42,902 bases of DNA from DATKXO01 sp035528995 (GTDB lineage Bacteria; Planctomycetota; Phycisphaerae; UBA1845). A program made the position numbers and the translations under genes. Location of the stretch: the NCBI GenBank assembly GCA_035528995.1, contig DATKXO010000120.1, forward strand, positions 1 through 42,902, written 5' to 3'. This document shows positions 1 through 7,597 of the stretch, in pieces. Under the pieces are notes generated by a model. The model did not search any database, was not told the origin of the DNA, and worked only from the letters and a program-made list of their open reading frames with translations. Each line of letters begins with the position of its first letter. Positions within the stretch are counted from its first letter, which is position 1.

Positions 1-1
1 G

Positions 2-427
2 GAGACGTGGGCGTTGTTGAAAGAAGGTCAGACCGTCGAAGCTGAGGTAGCCGGCCGTGGCCCCATTGATGAGCAGTTGGGCGATCAGCCAGTCCGGGTG
101 CGTCGCGGCGTTGACGGCCAGCTCGTTGACCCGAAGCCGAATCTGGCCGGTCTGGTCATCGTCGATTTCGTCGCGGTCCACCTCCAGCGTAGCTTCGTAC
201 TTGAGGTTTTCAACGTCATACGATTCGACGTTGACGTCCTTCGCCAGGCGGCCGGTGCCCCACTCTCGCACCCGGGGAATGGACCCAAGAAACCTGTAGG
301 TCTCTTTGTCCTTGTTGGACTGGATGCGCGTGGCCAGGTCGCCGTAATAGGTCGGCGTGGCCTCCAGCCGCCGGAAAAATTCCGAGCGGAGTCCACTTTC
401 TGTTAAACCGGTGTCGATGATCGCCAT
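2..427 (-). CDS. Mu-like major head subunit (GpT family), partial
   Basis: The reading frame starts at an ATG at 427 (MAIIDTGLTESGLRSEFFRR) and stays open to the left edge, so only the first 142 residues are visible. The N-terminal pattern of a short leader, then RLEATPTYYGDLATRI, then an Arg/Glu-rich segment around IPRVREWGTGRL, matches Mu gpT-type capsid proteins. It follows the I-type protease gene by 14 bases on the same strand, the usual protease-then-capsid order in Mu-like phages. The product would form the capsid shell. The C-terminal two thirds lie outside the window, so whether the gene is intact cannot be judged. Confidence 0.8.
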   Translation of the reverse strand, partial: MAIIDTGLTESGLRSEFFRRLEATPTYYGDLATRIQSNKDKETYRFLGSIPRVREWGTGRLAKDVNVESYDVENLKYEATLEVDRDEIDDDQTGQIRLRVNELAVNAATHPDWLIAQLLINGATAGYLSFDGLTFFQQRPRL

Positions 428-441
428 TGTGACAACTCCGA

Positions 442-1545
442 TCAGCGTTTCTTCTGTGCGTGTCCTCTCAGGCGCATTGCGATGAATGCAGCCTCATCTG
501 TCCATCGGGACAACTCTTCACGATTGGCCGCCCACTCCGTCGCCGCCCGGTGTTTCACCCCAGCTTCTTCGGCCTCGGTGGTGAGCGGCGCGCCTTGATT
601 CTTCGGAGTGATCCGGCCGGTGGGGACCATGGGCGCCACGTTGTCCATGATCGCCCGGAACGTCGCCAAGTCGCGGCCGGCCAGAACGCGGGCGGCCCGC
701 ATCGTCTTTTCGTTGGCGATGGGCAGCTTGTTTTCCTGGACGTAGCCGGCGAGCACGTCGTCCACTTCGTGCTCGGCGAGGATCTCCGCCTTGATGCGCG
801 CCCGCATGGCGGTCGTGTCGGTCTCGGCTTCGGTGGCCGCCTTGATGAACTCGCCCAACTCCGCGTACACGTCGTCCAGGCTGGCGTCTTCGCCCAGGCT
901 CAACAGGTCACGCGCCTGGCCCAACAGGGCCAGCAGACTCGCGCGGGCCTTGGGGTCGGCGGCCACTGTCGTGCCCGGTCCCGGCGTCGGGCTGTCGCCG
1001 CCGCCGTTGCCGATCGCGTCCGGTGTCGCGCCCGTGGTGCTGCCTTCCGGCTCGCGTAGGGCCTTCAAGAAGTCGCCGACGGTCGATGACGCGGCCAGTC
1101 GTTCCATGTTCGGGATCGCCGGCTTGGTGGTGATCGCCGCCGAATGCAAGGCGACAGCCCTGCCGTCACTCTTGCGGACGGCGACCACTGGCGAGAGATA
1201 CCGGAAGCGGCCGCTGCGGATTTCGTCGCGGCCTTCGTCGGTCCACTCGACCGTGCCCAACAGGCCGACGTGATCGCGGAAGGCCAGGGCCTTGATCCAG
1301 CCCACGGCCGGGGCCGGCTCGCCGTCACGCGCGTAAACGGTCTTGTGGTCAACGTCGATCGGCAGATCGGTCCCGTGCCTGTGGTACGCCGCGATCGTCA
1401 GGTCCGTCGCGACGCGATCCATAAGGAAGGTGCCGACCTCGCTCTTGATGCTGCCGGCCGGGACGATGACGACTTCCCGAGCGCCTGCGTCCAGGTCGGT
1501 TTCCCTGGCCGCACAGACCAGCTCGAAACCCGTTTGACCGGCCAT
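442..1545 (-). CDS. Mu-like phage I protein (capsid maturation protease/scaffold)
   Basis: This 367-residue protein resembles phage Mu gpI, a protease whose C-terminal part serves as internal scaffold. Residues about 20-150 hold the protease fold: IVPAGSIKSEVGTFLMD, then LPIDVDHKT, then AVGWIKALAFRDHVGLLG, then FRYLSPVV. The family's Ser/His chemistry is presumed rather than mapped here. Residues about 200-350 are Ala/Glu-rich and helical, as expected for a scaffold (EIGLLGQARDL-like segment, then repeated acidic helices). It lies 15 bases after the decoration-like gene and 14 bases before the major head gene, and the three are probably one late transcript. The length is normal for the family and no frame break is visible. 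Confidence 0.85.
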   Translation of the reverse strand: MAGQTGFELVCAARETDLDAGAREVVIVPAGSIKSEVGTFLMDRVATDLTIAAYHRHGTDLPIDVDHKTVYARDGEPAPAVGWIKALAFRDHVGLLGTVEWTDEGRDEIRSGRFRYLSPVVAVRKSDGRAVALHSAAITTKPAIPNMERLAASSTVGDFLKALREPEGSTTGATPDAIGNGGGDSPTPGPGTTVAADPKARASLLALLGQARDLLSLGEDASLDDVYAELGEFIKAATEAETDTTAMRARIKAEILAEHEVDDVLAGYVQENKLPIANEKTMRAARVLAGRDLATFRAIMDNVAPMVPTGRITPKNQGAPLTTEAEEAGVKHRAATEWAANREELSRWTDEAAFIAMRLRGHAQKKR

Positions 1546-1560
1546 TGAAGGCTCCTCGAC

Positions 1561-2652
1561 CTACGCCGCCTTGCCGCCGGCGACGCGGAAATACTGGACG
1601 TAGACGCTGTACACGGTGTCGGTCGCCGTCTTCTCGGCATTGATGAACGCGGCCAGCACGGCCGTGCTCAGGACCGCAAAGGTGGTGGTGGAGAGCACGC
1701 GCACGCCGTCGATCCAGAACTCCACCGCCCCGGTCGGACGGACGATGATCTTCAACGTCTTGTACGTGTCGGCCACGTTGTCGATCGTGCTGTCCACCGG
1801 GGCCACGTCGGTGCTGTCGTTATCCGACTGGCAGTCGATGTTCTCATCGTTGCCGTCCAGGTGGAACGCGGCGAGCTGCACCATGTCCGCGTGGTCAACG
1901 TCGGCTTCACTGTTGGTGGTCAACGCCGTGCCCAGGCCGATGTCCAGGTCCGCGGCCGTGTCGTCGCCGTTGTCGTGTACGGTGACTTTGGCCTCCAGCG
2001 TGATCCCCTTGTCCACCGGGAAGGTATCGTTGACGGTGCGAAGCGACGCCAGGGCCACTTCGGCCTGCGCGTCGAAAGCGAACTCGATACCGCCGTCTTC
2101 GCCGTCGATCTGGTGGACGCCGGCGCCGTCGATCGACTTGGTGGCGGAACCGGACGGCAGGTACTTAGTGCTGCTGGTGGTGGTCAGGCCCTCGAACGTG
2201 CCCGCCCCGGTCTCGACAATCTCGAAACTGCCGACGCCGTTGGGGGGTTTCTGGCCCCACGGACGCAGGCGGACCAACGCCAGGTTGGCGGACAGGTAGT
2301 GAACCATCGTGCCCATGAAGGCGTCCGGGTGACCGGTCAACGCCTGGCCATCATCGCTGGTGGCGAAGACGGGAAGGCCGGCGTCGGTCAGGGCCACGCC
2401 GGTGATCGTCAAGTCGAAATCGCCCAGGACGTAGACCCGGCAACTGATCGCACCGGCCGACCCGCTGCTGTTGTCGGCCTCTTCATAGGCGATGCCCGCG
2501 AACAGGTCGCCGGGCTCAAAGGCTTTCAGGTAGCCGGCCGGGTCCAAGCCGACCCGGGCACCACGGTAGACGTGGGCGGCCGCCCCCACGGGGAAGGACC
2601 GTAGCTCCTGATCGACGAAATGATTGACGTTGGCGTTTGCTGAAAGTGTCAT
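1561..2652 (-). CDS. Head decoration-like protein fused to a LamG-like beta-sandwich domain
   Basis: The protein has 363 residues. Residues 1 to about 115 look like a small phage capsid decoration or cement protein: an early RSFPVGAAAHVYRGARVGL, then a beta-rich segment containing YLKAFEPGDLFAGIAYEEAD. Residues about 125-360 resemble a concanavalin/LamG-type jelly roll, with GGIEFAFDAQ, then ITLEAKVTVHD, then TYKTLKIIVRPTGAVEFWID near the end. Gene position directly before the protease and capsid genes supports a virion role. The C-terminal module could project from the capsid and bind a glycan or cell surface. That function is inferred, and neither half is assigned to a named family with certainty. 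Confidence 0.6.
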   Translation of the reverse strand: MTLSANANVNHFVDQELRSFPVGAAAHVYRGARVGLDPAGYLKAFEPGDLFAGIAYEEADNSSGSAGAISCRVYVLGDFDLTITGVALTDAGLPVFATSDDGQALTGHPDAFMGTMVHYLSANLALVRLRPWGQKPPNGVGSFEIVETGAGTFEGLTTTSSTKYLPSGSATKSIDGAGVHQIDGEDGGIEFAFDAQAEVALASLRTVNDTFPVDKGITLEAKVTVHDNGDDTAADLDIGLGTALTTNSEADVDHADMVQLAAFHLDGNDENIDCQSDNDSTDVAPVDSTIDNVADTYKTLKIIVRPTGAVEFWIDGVRVLSTTTFAVLSTAVLAAFINAEKTATDTVYSVYVQYFRVAGGKAA

Positions 2653-2709
2653 GTGGCGTCACTCCATTGACGCTGTGTCAGAACGCGGCGTCCGTGCCGC
2701 GTGGGGGTG

Positions 2710-3171
2710 CTACGTATGAAGGTGCGCCAATGTGGCCGCGAGGCGCGTTGGGTCGGGAGCCTCGTTGAAGGGGCCGCGTAGACGCTTAATCCACTTCTCT
2801 TTCGCTTGCTTGTGCTTCTCCAGTTCCTGTTCGAGCGCAGGGAGCGAGTCCGCGTCCTGCGGACGCTCCGCCTTGATGAACGCTATCGTCTGCTCGGCCC
2901 AGGCAATGTTCTGATCGAGGAAGGCGAAGATCAGTTCCTCCAGCGTCATCTCGCCCTTTTCGACGGCTACCGCCACTTCCATCCACTTGGCGAAGGGGCC
3001 GTCATGGTGCGAGCAGTACCGCTCAAGCAAAGCGGCCGTGATAATCCGGGAGATTGGCGCTCCCGTCTTCCGCTCTTCGTGCTGGACCACCTCGTACAGC
3101 GCCTCGGGGATGAAGACCGTCTTCTGAATCTTGGCCATGGGGCGAGGGCCTCCGTGCGAATCTGGCGTCAT
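2710..3171 (-). CDS. Ribbon-helix-helix-like DNA-binding protein
   Basis: The protein has 153 residues. Residues about 12-50 have the form of a ribbon-helix-helix domain: a short strand (KIQKTVFIPEALYE), a helix (VVQHEERKTG), a turn (APIS) and a second helix (RIITAALLERY). The remainder is charged and helical (LEQELEKHKQAKEKWIKRL), possibly for oligomerisation. The upstream ATG at 3171 has a good GGGAGG five bases before it and is preferred. An internal ATG at 3138 is possible. The gene lies between the late head genes and the early transposase operon, about 90 bases from a perfect 18-bp palindrome, so it may be the element's regulator. Family membership is moderately sure; the regulatory role is inferred. 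Confidence 0.55.
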   Translation of the reverse strand: MTPDSHGGPRPMAKIQKTVFIPEALYEVVQHEERKTGAPISRIITAALLERYCSHHDGPFAKWMEVAVAVEKGEMTLEELIFAFLDQNIAWAEQTIAFIKAERPQDADSLPALEQELEKHKQAKEKWIKRLRGPFNEAPDPTRLAATLAHLHT

Positions 3172-3261
3172 ATCAGCCTCCCAATGCTACCAGCCTGGTG
3201 GCCCCATTCAAGGTCGGCAACCGAGGCAACGTCACCCAGGGTAGGCAGTTCTTTACCTCGG

Positions 3262-3279
3262 TCAAGGGAATTCCCTTGA
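3262..3279. promoter_or_regulatory. Perfect 18-bp palindrome, candidate operator of the Mu-like element
   Basis: TCAAGGGAATTCCCTTGA equals its own reverse complement over all 18 bases. It sits in the divergent space between the leftward RHH/head genes and the rightward transposase operon. Its TTGA ends could contribute to -35 boxes on both strands (TTGAAT rightward, TTGACC leftward). A dimeric repressor such as the adjacent RHH protein is a plausible ligand, but this is inferred. Confidence 0.5.
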
Positions 3280-3301
3280 ATCCACCGAAAAATGTGATAA
3301 T
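3276..3301 (+). promoter_or_regulatory. Possible rightward early promoter (extended -10)
   Basis: An extended -10-like TGTGATAAT at 3293-3301 follows TTGAAT at 3276-3281. The 14-base gap is too short for an ordinary -10/-35 pair, so the extended -10 would have to carry most of the recognition. It overlaps the edge of the 18-bp palindrome and would leave a leader of about 280 bases before the transposase gene. In 3302-3586 nothing else is clear except GC-rich short inverted repeats. Confidence 0.3.
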
Positions 3302-3586
3302 CTGAGGGTGGCCCCCAGAGCGGCCGTGGTGGGAGACGACCAGTGCGAAGCCTAGAGCGTAATGCACGAAAAGCCGCCGTAGAGCCGCTCGGGCGGCCTT
3401 TAAGAGGACTTTCCTGGTTACGCCCCCCCTTCCGAACATCGGAGCCCCGCGGGGTCGCGGGGGGGCAGACCTCCGTTGTCTCCTTGTTCTCGTCTGTGTC
3501 GGCGGAACCGGCCCCGGGTCAAAACGGGTCGCAGCTCCTGCTAGGCACCGGGGCCGGCCGCTGACCGCCTCTGAGTGAGTGAGCAA

Positions 3587-5452
3587 ATGAGCGTCGCGCT
3601 CGCCAGGACCGAACCGCCCGCCGATTGGGTGACGCCGGCAACGCTGGCCGACGCCCGCAACGTCCCGGTCCGCACGGTCCGCAGTCAGGTCAGCAAGCTA
3701 CCCGAGCACGCCCGCCGGAAGATCGGCGGCCGGCTGTACTTCGATCCGCGCTACCTGGCCGGTGCCAGTCTGGACCTGGCCCGGATCGGCAAGGTGGATC
3801 AGCCCGGCCAGGCCGACAAGTCGCTCTGGCGACAGGCCGACGCACAAAGGGATGCCGTTATCCGTAAAGTCCTGGCCGCCGCCGACGCCTACGCCAGGCA
3901 GCGCGGCGCCGGCCTGACCAAAGCCGATCGGGAATTCGCCGCCCTGCACGGCGACGGCGCCTACGGCCTGACGTTCAGCACGCGCACGTTGCGCGCGTGG
4001 CGGTCGGCCGCCAAGGCCGGCCGGGGGTTTGCCGAGCGTCGCGGCCGCAAGCGCGGGACCGACAACGGCGGTCTCGGACAGCAGGCGTGGCGGACCTTCG
4101 TTCGCATGGGCTTGAAGCTGGAGATTCTCACCGAAGCCGAGCAGGTCATGCGTGGTGAAGCGTCGCGGCACGCGGGCGATTCGGCCTGGGCGTGTGACGT
4201 GTCCTATTCGACACTGCGCCTGCGGTTCGCTCGGGAGTACCCGGACTTTTTCCGGGAGCACGTGACGCGAGACCCGGAACGCTGGGCGGCGAAACACGCC
4301 CCCAAGTTGGACCGCCGGCCACACGATCAGCCGGCTAATCACACGTGGGAACTGGACGGCACCACGGGCAACGTGCTGTGCCGAGACGGCGAGCGGGTCG
4401 GCCGGCCGACGGTGGTGCTGACCGGCGACCCGGCCAGCGGAATGATCCTGGGCGTGGCGGTCGGGCGTAGTGAGTCCACCACGCTGATCCGCCGGTCGGC
4501 CTGGCAAGCGTACACGTTTGCGGGCGCGCCCAAGGTGGTGCGAATCGACCTGGGCAAGGCGTTTGCCGGCCAGGGTTACGTCGGCAACCGACCCAAGAAC
4601 CGCAGCCGCTTTGCCGACCAGCTCGCCCGCAAGCACCCTGAGAAGCTGCCGACGTTTGAAGAATACGAAGCGTCGCTGCGGACGTGGTGGGAAGCCGAAA
4701 ACCGCCGGCCGCGTCCGCAGCTAGACAAGCTGTCACCGCTCCAGAGGTTCCAACGCACCGCGATTCCCGAGCGGCGCCTGCCCCGCCAGGCCGAAGACTT
4801 CCTGCGACGCCGGCCGCAACGTGTCCGGGTCGGCACCCGGGGCGTGGTGGTGACGATCGGCGGCGTCCGGTTGCACTACGGCTCGCGCGATCCGCGCGTC
4901 TGGGAACGGCAGGGCCAGCAGCTTGTGGCGTACATCGACGAACAGGACGCGGCCAGCGTGCTGCTGTGTGAGGTTGGCGGCCGGCCGCTGTTCTACGCCC
5001 GGGAAGACACGCTGGCCGGCACCGATGCCGAGAGCATCGCCGAGGCCGGCAAGCTGCAAAACAAGGCCCGCAAGCGGGCCAGGGAGCGTTTCGCCGATCT
5101 GGACCTGGCCGCCGCCCCCACGGTGGACGTGGCGCTCGAGCTGAAACGCAGGGCGGCCGAACAGGCGGCCGCCAGGTCCGAGCCGGCCGACGTGCCGGAG
5201 CGCGGCCGGATCATCCTACATAGTGCGTTTGACGCGGCGTTGGCTGAAGCCGAGCGGCAAGTGATGCGGGCGGCCGTAGGTGCCGAGTGCGTATCACCGC
5301 CGCCGGGGCCGACGCTGGCCGACCTGGCCGGGTCAGGGCGCCGGGATGCCATGGATGGCGTCCCGGCCCTCGATTTTGCGGACGTTGGATTGGGCAGTCA
5401 GGCCATGGAGGGCCGGGACGATGATCCGTTTCGACACTTCAAAGGGGCCTGA
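3587..5452 (+). CDS. MuA-like transposase with an apparent in-frame deletion in the DDE core
   Basis: From the ATG at 3587 the protein has 621 residues (an in-frame GTG at 3575 would add four). It follows the MuA plan: an N-terminal winged-helix segment (PATLADARNVPVRTVRSQV), a second DNA-binding part around residues 80-200, a catalytic core near 250-380 and a MuA-type beta-barrel and C-terminal tail. The first catalytic Asp is in TWELDGTTG (about D257). The second is in VVRIDLGKAF (about D321), where Leu replaces the usual Asn. The sequence then jumps straight to GYVGNRPKNR and LPTFEEYEASL. In relatives that segment lies after the third catalytic residue, so roughly 50 residues including the catalytic Glu appear to be missing. 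The frame is kept, and MuA itself is 663 residues. It is two bases from the MuB-like gene. It should still bind DNA but probably cannot perform strand transfer. Confidence 0.85.
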   Translation: MSVALARTEPPADWVTPATLADARNVPVRTVRSQVSKLPEHARRKIGGRLYFDPRYLAGASLDLARIGKVDQPGQADKSLWRQADAQRDAVIRKVLAAADAYARQRGAGLTKADREFAALHGDGAYGLTFSTRTLRAWRSAAKAGRGFAERRGRKRGTDNGGLGQQAWRTFVRMGLKLEILTEAEQVMRGEASRHAGDSAWACDVSYSTLRLRFAREYPDFFREHVTRDPERWAAKHAPKLDRRPHDQPANHTWELDGTTGNVLCRDGERVGRPTVVLTGDPASGMILGVAVGRSESTTLIRRSAWQAYTFAGAPKVVRIDLGKAFAGQGYVGNRPKNRSRFADQLARKHPEKLPTFEEYEASLRTWWEAENRRPRPQLDKLSPLQRFQRTAIPERRLPRQAEDFLRRRPQRVRVGTRGVVVTIGGVRLHYGSRDPRVWERQGQQLVAYIDEQDAASVLLCEVGGRPLFYAREDTLAGTDAESIAEAGKLQNKARKRARERFADLDLAAAPTVDVALELKRRAAEQAAARSEPADVPERGRIILHSAFDAALAEAERQVMRAAVGAECVSPPPGPTLADLAGSGRRDAMDGVPALDFADVGLGSQAMEGRDDDPFRHFKGA

Positions 5453-5454
5453 CC

Positions 5455-6345
5455 ATGAACGGGAACGAACCCGCCGACGCCATGGACGCCGTAGTCGCGG
5501 CGTCGCGGGTGTATCGAGGCAGCGTCATGGATGACGGCAAGCCGGGGCCGCTGGGCAACCCCGAAGTCGGGCGGATCATCGGCGGCGTGCGGCGGTTCCT
5601 GGAGGATCAGGAAAAGCGGCCGCGCGGCGAGCGGATCACACAAGCGAAGCTGGCCCGGGCGATCGGCGAGAAACCCTCTACGGTCTCTCAGGTGCTCGCG
5701 TACAAGTATCCGGCCGCACGGACGGACGACTACCCCTACCGCAAGCGAGACACGATCCTGCGCAAGCTGGATCAGCAACTCAGCCGCTACGAAAAGTCAA
5801 AGGACGCCCCGGAACGGTCCGGCTTCGTGTGGACCGCGCACGCGCTGGAGATACGCGGCCTGGCCGACGCACGGCTGCTGAACACGATCCGCCAGGTGCA
5901 TGATGCGACGCACGCCCCGGTGCTTTTGCTTGGTATGCCGGCCCTCTTCAAGAACCTCCAGCAGGCCCGGGCCGATGACTCCAAAGGGGCGATGCTATTC
6001 TCTCGTATCGGGATCAAGCGAGACCTGACCGAGCGTTGCCGGACGGACGGAGACCACGGCGAGCCGCTGTACAGCGTAGAGGATATCCGCAAGGTCTTTG
6101 GCCGCTCCAAGCTGCGGATCGCATCCGACGCGGTGCGCTGGTTGCACGCCCTGGCGAATCTGCCCGACTGCGGACACCTGCGATCGTGCAACAACGCCGT
6201 GCGCCTGGCGGCCCACGTGGCACAGCAGAGCGGCCAGGACGAAATCACTCTGACCTTGCTGCTACAAATATCGCGGCTGCTGATCGGGACCGAAGGTGCC
6301 CGGCAGCTCGCCAACAGGATCAAGGTGGCTCAAAAGGTGGCGTAG
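5455..6345 (+). CDS. MuB-like target-selection protein lacking its Walker A region
   Basis: The protein has 296 residues. Residues about 60-84 form a helix-turn-helix (ITQAKLARAIGEKPSTVSQV), as at the MuB N-terminus. A conserved entry into the ATPase follows (GFVWTAHALEIRGLA, about 123-137), then at once DARLLNTIRQVHDAT (138-152) and APVLLLGMPALF. In MuB-like AAA+ ATPases these last motifs lie at and after Walker B, roughly 90 residues beyond the point reached at 137. No GxxxxGKT/S motif exists anywhere in the protein. A clean in-frame loss of the nucleotide-binding core is the simplest reading. The C-terminal helical domain is present. It is spaced two bases from both neighbours, hence co-translated with the transposase. 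Confidence 0.75.
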   Translation: MNGNEPADAMDAVVAASRVYRGSVMDDGKPGPLGNPEVGRIIGGVRRFLEDQEKRPRGERITQAKLARAIGEKPSTVSQVLAYKYPAARTDDYPYRKRDTILRKLDQQLSRYEKSKDAPERSGFVWTAHALEIRGLADARLLNTIRQVHDATHAPVLLLGMPALFKNLQQARADDSKGAMLFSRIGIKRDLTERCRTDGDHGEPLYSVEDIRKVFGRSKLRIASDAVRWLHALANLPDCGHLRSCNNAVRLAAHVAQQSGQDEITLTLLLQISRLLIGTEGARQLANRIKVAQKVA

Positions 6346-6347
6346 AC

Positions 6348-6635
6348 ATGGCCAAACGGCCACGAAAAGGAACCGGCAAAAAGGGTGCTTCAAGCGCCGA
6401 CGCGTCGCCCTGCCGGTTCCGCCTGGTCGGCGAGGCTCGGGCTGCGCTGAACAACCTGGGCAACAAGGTTCCCCCGGACCTGGGCGACCCGGTCCGTGAG
6501 GCTGTTCTGCATGAGGCGCACAAGGTCATAGAGAGGCTGCCGACCCTGGCTCTAGTGGCCATGCTCCCGGTGCTGTGCAAGCACGCCGAGTACATGAGTA
6601 ACGTGCCACCTGCGCCTTCCGAAGGTGGAGCGTAG
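6348..6635 (+). CDS. Small basic protein of the Mu-like early operon, unknown function
   Basis: The ATG at 6348 starts two bases after the MuB-like stop and gives 95 residues. The N-terminus is strongly basic (MAKRPRKGTGKKG), followed by a helical region (VREAVLHEAHKVIERLPTL) and a hydrophobic stretch (ALVAMLPVLCKHAEYM). No family is recognised. The tight spacing supports co-expression with the transposition genes. A nucleic-acid-binding accessory role is possible from the basic start, but nothing proves it. Confidence 0.55.
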   Translation: MAKRPRKGTGKKGASSADASPCRFRLVGEARAALNNLGNKVPPDLGDPVREAVLHEAHKVIERLPTLALVAMLPVLCKHAEYMSNVPPAPSEGGA

Positions 6636-6640
6636 AGCCG

Positions 6641-7039
6641 ATGCCTGGCCAAAGGTCAAGAGAGCGAAAGGCCGTGATGGACGCGCTGGTCTCGACAGCT
6701 CGCGGCTTGCGGCGTGAAGTGCTCGCCGCCTGGCTGCCGTTGCTGGGCGGCCTGGCGGAAACGACGCGGCACCTGTCGGCCGGGTCGGTCTCGTTGTTTA
6801 TCACGCGGCTCCGGTTGCTTCGCAGGTGGTCCGAACTACGGGAGCGCCGGCCCGAAGCCACCAATGAGGAGCTTGACGCCCAGGTCAGTGCTGAGGCGAT
6901 GGAGAGTGACGAGACGTTGCGAGCTGGCCCGCGCACGATCCGCCATTGGCGAGACGCCTGGAACGCCACCGGCCCGGGCGGCCTGGCCGCCGGCCCGGCT
7001 GGTATAATCCCCCGGTACAAGCCCGGGCGGGTCCGGTGA
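6641..7039 (+). CDS. Hypothetical early-operon protein, possibly DNA-binding
   Basis: This 132-residue protein starts at 6641, five bases after the preceding gene. It is mostly helical with many Arg and Leu residues (FITRLRLLRRWSELRERRP). A C-terminal segment, AGPRTIRHWRDAWNATGPGG, resembles the recognition end of a helix-turn-helix. No named family is recognised. A TATAAT preceded by TG lies inside its 3' end (7003-7008) and could give extra transcription of the next gene. The function is unknown. Confidence 0.5.
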   Translation: MPGQRSRERKAVMDALVSTARGLRREVLAAWLPLLGGLAETTRHLSAGSVSLFITRLRLLRRWSELRERRPEATNEELDAQVSAEAMESDETLRAGPRTIRHWRDAWNATGPGGLAAGPAGIIPRYKPGRVR

Positions 7040-7042
7040 GCC

Positions 7043-7384
7043 ATGGGTGTGATACCGTGCCACACGTGCGGTCAACGGGTGAAGCCGGCCAGATCGGTGC
7101 GTCTCCGTCAGATGATCGACGCGCCGACCGGACCCGATCCCGACGACCGGCTGTATGAGCAATACGAACGGCAGATGGCCTTCCGGCGGGCGTTCATCTG
7201 CGAGCGTTGCTACAAAGCCCTGGATACTCACTACGGCACCGGCGCGATCACGGCAGCCGGGACGGCCAAGCGGTACAGCCTCAGCGGCGACTGCCGAGGT
7301 GGCAAGGCGGCCGTCTATGACCACGCCAAGTGGCAGCGTTACCAGCAACGGAAGGCCGGGGAACTGGGCATCGACTTGGCTTGA
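7043..7384 (+). CDS. Small putative zinc-ribbon protein, last gene of the early operon
   Basis: The protein has 113 residues and starts three bases after the previous stop. Two CxxC pairs are visible, CHTC near residue 6 and CERC near residue 53, spaced as in small zinc ribbons. The rest is Arg- and Tyr-rich (YEQYERQMAFRRAF, then KWQRYQQRKAGEL). Small zinc-binding proteins are common in phage early regions, but no specific family is recognised. It is the last gene of the Mu-like run before host genes resume. Confidence 0.5.
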   Translation: MGVIPCHTCGQRVKPARSVRLRQMIDAPTGPDPDDRLYEQYERQMAFRRAFICERCYKALDTHYGTGAITAAGTAKRYSLSGDCRGGKAAVYDHAKWQRYQQRKAGELGIDLA

Positions 7385-7385
7385 T

Positions 7386-7403
7386 ACGGTCGCTGACGAC
7401 CGT
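7386..7403 (+). terminator. Possible terminator after the Mu-like early operon
   Basis: ACGGTCG, a CTGA loop and CGACCGT form a seven-base-pair hairpin directly after the last early gene. It is followed only by TTG rather than a long T run, so strength is doubtful. The rest of the space to 7547 holds no clear gene. The prophage-host junction probably lies here, but the other prophage end is outside the window, so no target duplication can be tested. Confidence 0.3.
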
Positions 7404-7547
7404 TTGACGGGTGTTCACACGTCCGGTTTTCTTGTCCGCCCCACAGGGCCACAGATAATCCCCGCGTTTTTTTCTTTGGTCAGTTTATGCAAGTGTTGGC
7501 CATTTCAAACGCGCCTTAGCAGCAGCAACAGTCTTGCGAGATTGTCC

Positions 7548-7582
7548 TTGACAGGAGACCGAAGTATCCTATCATCCGGATG
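7548..7582 (+). promoter_or_regulatory. Promoter and operator of the sahR-ahcY unit
   Basis: TTGACA (7548-7553) is separated by 16 bases from TATCAT (7570-7575), a near-consensus housekeeping promoter. A palindrome, CATCCGGATG (7573-7582), overlaps the -10 box and the expected transcription start, an ideal place for an ArsR-type repressor to block polymerase. The layout implies that an ATG at 7580 is upstream of or at the transcript start and that translation begins at 7598. Confidence 0.55.
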
Positions 7583-7597
7583 GACGGATTGACTGCG

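Noticed and set aside
3173..3586. Minus-strand frame of 137 codons between the RHH gene and the transposase
   Set aside because: No motif or suitable composition; it would cover the palindrome and promoter region.
7000..7008. TGGTATAAT inside the third small early gene as a main promoter
   Set aside because: A good extended -10 by sequence, but no -35 is evident and the surrounding genes are tightly packed; it is noted only as a possible internal promoter.
7385..7597. SAH riboswitch before the sahR-ahcY unit
   Set aside because: The promoter at 7548-7575 leaves a leader of only about 15 bases, and no riboswitch fold is seen; regulation by the encoded ArsR-type protein fits better.
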